NCBI GenBank assembly: GCA_964643325.1
Contig: CAZXSE010000032.1
Span: forward strand, 1 to 8,753
Source of the DNA: Fredricksoniimonas sp964643325
Lineage (GTDB): Bacteria; Omnitrophota; Gorgyraeia; Zapsychrales; Fredricksoniimonadaceae
Reading direction: 5' to 3'
Length of the DNA stretch: 8,753 nt
Shown piece by piece: positions 1-4,358 of the stretch. The position numbers and the translations under genes are program-made. A model generated the notes under the pieces. The model saw only the letters and a program-made list of their open reading frames with translations, was not told where the DNA came from and did no database searches. The stretch's first letter is position 1, and every line of letters begins with the position of its first letter.

Positions 1-334
1 CGGTCAGGCCGTTGATCCTGATACGGTTCTTGCCGTCAGGCGTGATAGAGCGTTGGATGATGAGGGTATTGTCTTCACAAGGGAAGTCTTCCAGGGGTGA
101 GATACTTTTTTGTAAAGAAGGAGATAATTTAAAGACGGCCTCAACAGTGCAAGGGGTTTCGGCATCGCGCAGGTAGCTGGCCTGGAACCGTTCGCCCAGA
201 CACAGGCGAAGGGCGTCAATGAGGATGGACTTTCCGGCACCTGTCTCGCCGGTAAAGATGTTCAGTTGCGGCGTTAATTCCAGCGAGGCCTGTTCAATGA
301 TGCCAAAATTCTTAACGGTCAAGGTTGAGAGCAT
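1..334 (-). CDS. recN: DNA repair protein RecN, N-terminal part (runs off the left edge)
   Basis: RecN is an SMC-like ATPase that acts in the cytoplasm in recombinational repair of double-strand breaks. Reading the minus strand from the ATG at 334-332 gives 111 uninterrupted codons to the window edge. The protein begins MLSTLTVKNFGII, the usual RecN opening, and has a Walker A motif GETGAGKS near residues 30-37 followed by ILIDALRLCLGER, a strong RecN signature. Later residues (IIQRSITPDGKNRIRINGL) match the strand region that follows in the family. RecN is normally about 550 residues, so roughly four fifths is outside the window. I see no strong Shine-Dalgarno before this ATG, but the family alignment makes the start secure. 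It is transcribed away from the tRNA operon, and I could not pick a convincing promoter for it in 335-440. Confidence 0.93.
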   Translation of the reverse strand, partial: MLSTLTVKNFGIIEQASLELTPQLNIFTGETGAGKSILIDALRLCLGERFQASYLRDAETPCTVEAVFKLSPSLQKSISPLEDFPCEDNTLIIQRSITPDGKNRIRINGLT

Positions 335-375
335 GCAGATATGATACCAAAAAATCCCGAAATCAACATTCCCTC

Positions 376-404
376 TTTACATAAATTATGGCTTTTGCTA
401 ATAT
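376..404 (+). promoter_or_regulatory. sigma70-type promoter of the tRNA-Thr/tRNA-Tyr operon
   Basis: TTTACA at 376-381 and TAATAT at 399-404 are separated by exactly 17 bp, close to the sigma70 consensus. Transcription would start near 411, leaving a leader of about 120 nt before tRNA-Thr. The leader is long for a tRNA operon and contains two hairpins. The site lies in the divergent gap between recN and the tRNAs. Seen in sequence; function inferred. Confidence 0.7.
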
Positions 405-444
405 ACGCGCCGTTGAGGAATAATTTTTATAAGGATCCCTTTGT

Positions 445-492
445 TTTTCGCCCTGCTCGCCAGGACGCTACGCGTCGGCTCGCGGGGCAAAA
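445..492. repeat. Long imperfect palindrome (hairpin H1) in the tRNA leader
   Basis: A nearly complete 48-nt stem-loop. TTTT 445-448 pairs with AAAA 489-492, GCCCTGC 450-456 with GCGGGGC 482-488 (one G-T pair), GCC 459-461 with GGC 477-479, and GACGC 464-468 with GCGTC 472-476, closing on the loop TAC. The flaws are a bulged C449, a TC/TC internal loop and a bulged AG at 462-463. It is followed by A residues, not a T run, so it is not an ordinary terminator on the plus strand. It looks like a REP- or MITE-type dispersed palindrome. Its last six bases are shared with the next hairpin. Confidence 0.6.
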
Positions 493-533
493 CATCACTA
501 TTCTCGGAGAGAATAGTGGAAGTGATGTTTTGC
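487..533. repeat. Perfect-arm hairpin (H2) ending inside the tRNA-Thr gene
   Basis: GCAAAACATCACT at 487-499 is the exact reverse complement of AGTGATGTTTTGC at 521-533. An inner stem CACTATTCTC 496-505 with GAGAATAGTG 509-518 closes on the 3-nt loop GGA. CACT 496-499 can pair with either of two AGTG copies (515-518 or 521-524). The outer arm includes bases 1 and 2 of tRNA-Thr (532-533), so the hairpin competes with the acceptor stem or stacks on it. H2 shares 487-492 with H1, so the two cannot both form fully. Confidence 0.65.
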
Positions 534-604
534 CGACGTAGCTCAGCTGGTAGAGCAGCGGTTTTGTAAACCGCTGGTCGGGGGTTCGATTCCTCTCGTC
601 GGCT
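532..604 (+). tRNA. tRNA-Thr, anticodon TGT
   Basis: A full cloverleaf can be drawn. Acceptor GCCGACG (532-538) pairs with CGTCGGC (597-603). The D arm is GCTC/GAGC, and the anticodon stem GCGGT/ACCGC holds the loop TTTGTAA with anticodon TGT at 565-567. The variable region is 5 nt and the T arm is GGGGG-TTCGATT-CCTCT. It decodes ACA and its wobble relatives. The discriminator is T604 and no CCA is encoded, so CCA must be added enzymatically, unlike the other two tRNAs here. Only 2 nt (605-606) separate it from tRNA-Tyr, so the pair must be cut from one transcript. The Thr(TGT)-Tyr(GTA) order matches thrU-tyrU in E. coli. Confidence 0.96.
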
Positions 605-606
605 TC

Positions 607-692
607 GGGTAGGTACCCAAGTGGCCAAAGGGGACAGACTGTAAATCTGTTGCGCTCGCGCTTCCATGGTTCGAATCCATGCCTGCCCACCA
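607..692 (+). tRNA. tRNA-Tyr, anticodon GTA, with encoded CCA
   Basis: This is a class II tRNA with a long variable arm. Acceptor GGGTAGG (607-613) pairs with CCTGCCC (682-688) with one T-G wobble. The anticodon stem ACAGA/TCTGT carries the loop CTGTAAA with anticodon GTA at 641-643. The extra arm is built on GCGC-TCGC-type pairing around 651-664. The T arm is CATGG-TTCGAAT-CCATG, and the discriminator A689 is followed by genomic CCA (690-692). It lies 2 nt after tRNA-Thr in the same transcript. Its 3' end is one arm of a 16-bp inverted repeat. Confidence 0.97.
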
Positions 693-767
693 TTCTTTCC
701 TTATTGTAAAAAACCTCGTTCCCTTTGGGCGAGGTTTTTTGCTTTTGAGGGGGAAAGAATGGTGGGC
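685..767. repeat. 16-bp inverted repeat made from the tRNA-Tyr 3' end, enclosing the terminator
   Basis: GCCCACCATTCTTTCC at 685-700 is perfectly complementary to GGAAAGAATGGTGGGC at 752-767. The left arm contains the last acceptor bases and the CCA of tRNA-Tyr plus the 3' trailer. The right arm lies 11 bp past the terminator stem. If transcribed through, the arms would bury the tRNA 3' end in a long stem. Confidence 0.75.
708..740 (+). terminator. Rho-independent terminator of the tRNA operon (possibly bidirectional)
   Basis: AAAAAACCTCG (708-718) pairs with CGAGGTTTTTT (730-740), an 11-bp perfect stem with a GC core of CCTCG/CGAGG and a T6 tail. The 11-nt loop can pair further (CCC 721-723 with GGG 727-729). 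The A tract on the left makes it usable on the minus strand too. It lies 15 nt after the tRNA-Tyr CCA. Confidence 0.9.
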
Positions 768-926
768 TCCGGCGAGGCTCCGTCCGAGTCGGAGCGATAG
801 CATCTAGAAAAGAATGAACACAGAAGCCCCGGGCTCCCGCAGGTCGCCGCGTAGTCTTCTGTGCGACCGATCAAGAATTCTTGCTCGGTCGGAAAAATGG
901 GCCCTTGAAAGGATTCTTTCAAGGGC
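768..926. other. Gene-free stretch with four stem-loops, function unknown
   Basis: I find no believable gene between the terminator and the next promoter. What is visible is a run of inverted repeats. GCTCCG 777-782 pairs with CGGAGC 790-795. CACAGAAG 819-826 pairs with CTTCTGTG 856-863, with an AGCCC/GGGCT palindrome at 825-835 inside. GACCGA 865-870 pairs with TCGGTC 885-890 around the palindrome CAAGAATTCTTG (872-883). GCCCTTGAAAG 901-911 pairs with CTTTCAAGGGC 916-926 over the loop GATT. The last stem, read on the minus strand, is followed by CCATTTTT and could act as a weak reverse terminator. It could be a dispersed palindromic element or a structured RNA; I cannot tell which. Bases 927-985 show nothing I can name. 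Confidence 0.45.
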
Positions 927-988
927 GGTAGCGTACAGTCACGGATCCTTTTGATGCAAGAAATCTCTCTTACACCGGAACATTACAG

Positions 989-1017
989 TTGCTCCGGCCA
1001 TTTTCCAAATGTATAAT
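989..1017 (+). promoter_or_regulatory. sigma70-type promoter of the GGDEF-EAL gene
   Basis: TTGCTC at 989-994 and a perfect TATAAT at 1012-1017 are 17 bp apart. Transcription would start near 1024, giving a leader of about 26 nt. The -35 hexamer overlaps the right arm of a small inverted repeat, CCGGA 975-979 with TCCGG 993-997, which could also be a regulatory site. Confidence 0.65.
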
Positions 1018-1039
1018 ACTATTGATTTTATTAGTATTA
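1014..1039. promoter_or_regulatory. Operator-like inverted repeat over the -10 box and start site
   Basis: TAATACTA at 1014-1021 and TAGTATTA at 1032-1039 form a perfect 8-bp inverted repeat with a 10-nt spacer. It overlaps the -10 box and the expected start of transcription, the usual position for a repressor operator. It ends just before the ribosome site (GAGG 1042-1045, 4 nt before the ATG). As RNA it could instead form a weak hairpin at the 5' end. Confidence 0.4.
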
Positions 1040-1049
1040 ATGAGGTTTA

Positions 1050-3845
1050 ATGTCATTATTGCAAAGGCTTAAGATGATCGTCCTTGTCGCAGATGATAAT
1101 CCTGACAGCCGTCGTCAACTGCAGATCCGCCTTAGCAGTAACGGGTTCGATGTTCTTACAGCGTCTAATGGCGCTGAAGCTCTGGCCAGGGCTCTGCAAA
1201 CCCCTCCTGATGTTATTATCAGCGACATCCTCATGCCGGTCATGGACGGTTTTTCTCTTTGCCGCGCCTGGAAGCGGGATGAAAAACTTCATCGCATTCC
1301 TTTCATTTTTCATTCAGCAACATATGCCGATGAGAATGACCGCGCGTTCGCGCTAAGCATCGGAGCGGAGCGCTTTATCGTCAAGCCCGAGGAGCCGGAA
1401 ATATTAGTGAAGACCATTCAGGACGTCATCACGGCAAGCCGCGAGCGCCCTTCTTCAGATGGCGGACGAGATGCTTCTTTGCCGGTCAAGGATGAGGATT
1501 ATCTGCAGCAATACAACGCCACGCTTGTCCGTAAACTTGAGGTCAAGATGCAGGAGCTTGGCAAGATCAACCGCGAGCTTGAGCATGGCATGGCGGACAG
1601 GGCAAGGGTTGAGCAGGCATTGCGGACTGTCAGTGAATGTAATCAGGCCCTGGTCAGGGCGCCCGATGAGCCGACGCTCTTGACGGATATCTGCCGTATT
1701 CTGGTCGACTTTGGCAGGTACAGGTTCGTTTGGGTCGGTTTTGCCCTTGAAGACGAGAAAAAGAGCGTTATGCCTGTGGCGTATGCCGGCTTTGATGAGA
1801 GTTACATACAGCAGCTTCATATTTCGTGGGACGATACAGAGCGCGGCCGCGGGCCTACGGGCACTGCCATTCGTACGGGGGAGCCGGTTGTGATGCACGA
1901 TATTTCCCAAGACGAGCATTTTGCGCCGTGGCGCAGTGAAGCCATGAAACGCGGGTACGCTGCGTCTGTCGCATTGCCTTTGAAACAGGACGGGCGGGCG
2001 TTCGGCGCGTTGAATATTTATACTGATAGAGCTGATGCTTTTGATGATGAGGAAATGCGCCTTCTCCGGCAGCTTGCCAATGACCTGGCGTACGGGGTCA
2101 TGACGCTTCGCATGCGTGCCAGGCACGCGCAAGTTGAATCCGCCCTGCGAACGAGCGAAGCAAAGTACCGTGAACTGGTCCAGAACGCCAACAGCATCAT
2201 CCTGCGCTGGACGCGCGACGGAAAGATCACATTCCTCAACGAATTTGGCCAGCGGTTCTTTGGATATACCGAGGAAGAAATATACGGCCGGCATGTTGTC
2301 GGGACCATTGTCCCGGAGGCCGAGACCGGCGGTCGCGACCTTTCAACTCTCATGGACCAGGTTTGCGCCGATCCTATGGCCTTTGAGCAGAACATCAACG
2401 AGAACATGCGCCGTGACGGGAGCCGCGTCTGGATCTCCTGGACGAATAAGGTCGTTCTTAACGCCAAGGGTGAAGTTGCCGAGATACTTAGCATCGGCGC
2501 CGATATCACTGAGCGCAGGACCCTGGAAAAGGACCTGATGACAATGGCGCATTATGATGTGCTGACCAGGTTGCCGAACCGGACATTCTTTCTGGAGAAG
2601 GCCGCAACGGCCATGGCCCGCGCGCGCCGTAACAGAAGCCAGTTCGCGGTGCTCTTTGTTGACCTGGATCATTTTAAAGGGGTCAATGATACCCTGGGGC
2701 ACTCCGTTGGCGACGAGCTTCTTAAAGATACCGCCGTCAAGATAGCCTCGTGCATCCGCGAGACGGACATGATGGCGCGCCTTGGCGGGGATGAGTTCAT
2801 TGTCTTTCTTGATGATCTTGAGGATGGGCAAAGGGCCCAATACACGGCGGAACGCATCCGGGAGAAGTTCAATGTTCCCCGGATGATCGCAGGCAACGAC
2901 CTTTTTATCACGGCCAGCGTGGGCATTGCGGTCTATCCCGGCGACGGGGACTCGCTGGAAGACCTCCTTAAGAACGCGGATACCGCGATGTATGCCGCCA
3001 AGGCAGCGGGGCGCAACGCCTATTGTTTCTTTAACGCCGACATGAACAAGAGGGCGGTCACCAAGATGCAGGTGGACCGCGGCCTGCGCGATGCTCTTGA
3101 GAAAAAAGAGTTTTCTTTGGTGTATCAGCCCATTGTCAATGTCATGGATGGCAGGGTCCGCGGGTTTGAGGCGCTGTTGCGCTGGTTCAAGACCGAAGGA
3201 GGGCTTGTTTTCCCCGACGAGTTCATTTCCGTCGCCGAGGAAACAGGGCTTATCGTGCCGATCGGGGAATGGGTGCTGCATGAGGCGTGCCGCTTTAACC
3301 AGGAGCTTGTCAAGGCCGGGTATGAACATCTGGTCATGTCCGTTAACATATCCGTGGCGCAGCTTAGGCGCAAGAACCTGCCGGATGTCATCCGGGGCGC
3401 TCTGGAGGAGAGCGGCCTGCGCCCCGAGCTTCTTGAGGTCGAGGTGACCGAGAGCCTTTTCATCGAGTCATTTGACGCGGCCATCGAGGTCCTTAATGCC
3501 ATCAGATCTCTGGGCGTGCGTGTGGCGCTGGATGATTTCGGGACAGGGTATTCCTCTCTCGGGCATTTGAAAGAGCTGCCTATCATGAACCTGAAGATCG
3601 ACAGGCTTTTCATCAAAGAGATCGCGAAAGACAGCGATGAGAATGAAATGATCCCCGCGATCATCGACCTGGCCCATAAATTAAAGTTGAAGGTCGTTGC
3701 CGAGGGGGTGGAGACCGCGGTGCAGCTTGAAAAACTGGCGGGCAACCGCTGCGATTATTATCAGGGTTATTTCTTCAGCAGGCCGATCCCGGCGGATAAG
3801 GTCCTTCCTTTTCTGGAGAAGTCGCGCCAGGCCGGGGCTGTCTGA
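1050..3845 (+). CDS. Response regulator with GAF, PAS, GGDEF and EAL domains (cyclic di-GMP synthesis and breakdown)
   Basis: This 931-residue soluble protein should both make and degrade cyclic di-GMP. A receiver domain (about 9-125) has acidic pocket D15-D16, phosphoacceptor D59 (SDILMPVMDG), S89 and K112. A helical linker leads to a GAF domain (about 195-350) and a PAS domain (about 373-495, ending in DITERR). The GGDEF domain (about 500-665) has an intact GGDEF at 579-583 and an intact inhibitory site RETD at 570-573, five residues upstream. The EAL domain (about 685-925) has E707 (EALLRW), N766, E798, D828-D829 (DDFGTGYSSL), K849, E885 and Q905, all the known catalytic residues with canonical spacing. 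The start at 1050 has GAGG close upstream; M9 (1074) is a possible alternative. There is no signal peptide or membrane segment. The REC domain implies control by a histidine kinase, probably the one encoded downstream. Which activity dominates cannot be read from sequence. Confidence 0.95.
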   Translation: MSLLQRLKMIVLVADDNPDSRRQLQIRLSSNGFDVLTASNGAEALARALQTPPDVIISDILMPVMDGFSLCRAWKRDEKLHRIPFIFHSATYADENDRAFALSIGAERFIVKPEEPEILVKTIQDVITASRERPSSDGGRDASLPVKDEDYLQQYNATLVRKLEVKMQELGKINRELEHGMADRARVEQALRTVSECNQALVRAPDEPTLLTDICRILVDFGRYRFVWVGFALEDEKKSVMPVAYAGFDESYIQQLHISWDDTERGRGPTGTAIRTGEPVVMHDISQDEHFAPWRSEAMKRGYAASVALPLKQDGRAFGALNIYTDRADAFDDEEMRLLRQLANDLAYGVMTLRMRARHAQVESALRTSEAKYRELVQNANSIILRWTRDGKITFLNEFGQRFFGYTEEEIYGRHVVGTIVPEAETGGRDLSTLMDQVCADPMAFEQNINENMRRDGSRVWISWTNKVVLNAKGEVAEILSIGADITERRTLEKDLMTMAHYDVLTRLPNRTFFLEKAATAMARARRNRSQFAVLFVDLDHFKGVNDTLGHSVGDELLKDTAVKIASCIRETDMMARLGGDEFIVFLDDLEDGQRAQYTAERIREKFNVPRMIAGNDLFITASVGIAVYPGDGDSLEDLLKNADTAMYAAKAAGRNAYCFFNADMNKRAVTKMQVDRGLRDALEKKEFSLVYQPIVNVMDGRVRGFEALLRWFKTEGGLVFPDEFISVAEETGLIVPIGEWVLHEACRFNQELVKAGYEHLVMSVNISVAQLRRKNLPDVIRGALEESGLRPELLEVEVTESLFIESFDAAIEVLNAIRSLGVRVALDDFGTGYSSLGHLKELPIMNLKIDRLFIKEIAKDSDENEMIPAIIDLAHKLKLKVVAEGVETAVQLEKLAGNRCDYYQGYFFSRPIPADKVLPFLEKSRQAGAV

Positions 3846-3909
3846 GGAGCCTGGAAAATCCGAGAAATAAGAGGATGGTCTGTTCTTTTTGCGTTATGAT
3901 GCACATATT

Positions 3910-3929
3910 CCGTGCGGGAGCCGTGCGGG
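3910..3929. repeat. Tandem 9-bp direct repeat before the response regulator
   Basis: CCGTGCGGG occurs at 3910-3918 and again at 3921-3929, an 11-bp period, about one helical turn. It lies in the 109-bp gap between the GGDEF-EAL gene and the response regulator. A weak TATGAT (3895-3900) lies just upstream with no good -35, so a local promoter is possible but not shown. Confidence 0.35.
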
Positions 3930-3954
3930 TGATCGTAAAGAAAAGGGGCCTGGC

Positions 3955-4332
3955 ATGAAGAAGATCCTTGTTGTTGAAGATGATCCGTCGGTGGGCAAGG
4001 TGTTGCATCAGCGCTTGACGAAGTCCGGATTTGATGTGACCGCGGCGGCTGATGCGTATCAGGCCCTGACGTCCGCCAAGGGCGTGATGCCTGATCTTAT
4101 CATCCTTGACCTGATGATCCCCTGCGGCGGAGGGGAGGGCGCGCTGCAAAATCTGAAGCGCTCCATCAAGACCAGCATGATCCCGGTCCTGGTCCTTACC
4201 GCATCGCGCGACCCTGAACTTAAAAAGAGGATGCTGGACGCCGGCGTCGAGGGGTATATGGAAAAGCCGTACGAGCCGGTCGAACTTATCGCGACGATCA
4301 ACGCCATTCTGCAAAAAGAGAGCCAGGGCTGA
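3955..4332 (+). CDS. REC-only response regulator (CheY/Spo0F-like)
   Basis: A 125-residue single receiver domain with no output domain. It has the acidic pair D9-D10 (VVEDDPSV), phosphoacceptor D52 (LIILDLMIP), T82 (VLTAS) and K104 (MEKPYEP), so phosphorylation should work. The loop after D52 reads MIPCGGGEGA in place of the common MPGMDG. The frame stays open upstream to 3889, but those residues look unlike a protein and overlap the direct repeat. The ATG at 3955, with AAGGGG ending 7 nt before it, starts directly with the first receiver strand, so I chose it. It ends 26 bp before the histidine kinase ATG and is probably in the same transcript. It likely relays phosphate or acts by protein contact; its partner could be the adjacent kinase. 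Family call certain, partner inferred. Confidence 0.93.
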   Translation: MKKILVVEDDPSVGKVLHQRLTKSGFDVTAAADAYQALTSAKGVMPDLIILDLMIPCGGGEGALQNLKRSIKTSMIPVLVLTASRDPELKKRMLDAGVEGYMEKPYEPVELIATINAILQKESQG

Positions 4333-4358
4333 AAGCTTCAAGGGCCCGGAAGTTCCTC

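Noticed and set aside
4..240. 78-residue minus-strand open frame
   Set aside because: It is an out-of-frame shadow; the recN frame through the same bases gives a clear RecN N-terminus with Walker A.
341..541. 66-residue plus-strand open frame
   Set aside because: It spans the tRNA promoter, the palindromes and the start of tRNA-Thr, and has no recognisable protein features.
398..922. Several overlapping minus-strand open frames of 73-89 residues
   Set aside because: They read through tRNA genes, the terminator and palindromes in reverse; the sequences are low-quality and share no family features.
927..1049. Possible cyclic di-GMP riboswitch before the GGDEF-EAL gene
   Set aside because: The expected leader is only about 26 nt and I see no GEMM-type conserved sequence in the gap.
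1455..3745. Long minus-strand open frames opposite the GGDEF-EAL gene (up to 328 residues)
   Set aside because: They are antisense shadows of a well-supported gene with strong codon bias and show no domain motifs.
3889..3954. N-terminal extension of the response regulator
   Set aside because: It precedes the conserved first strand of the receiver, overlaps a direct repeat, and a better start with a ribosome site exists at 3955.
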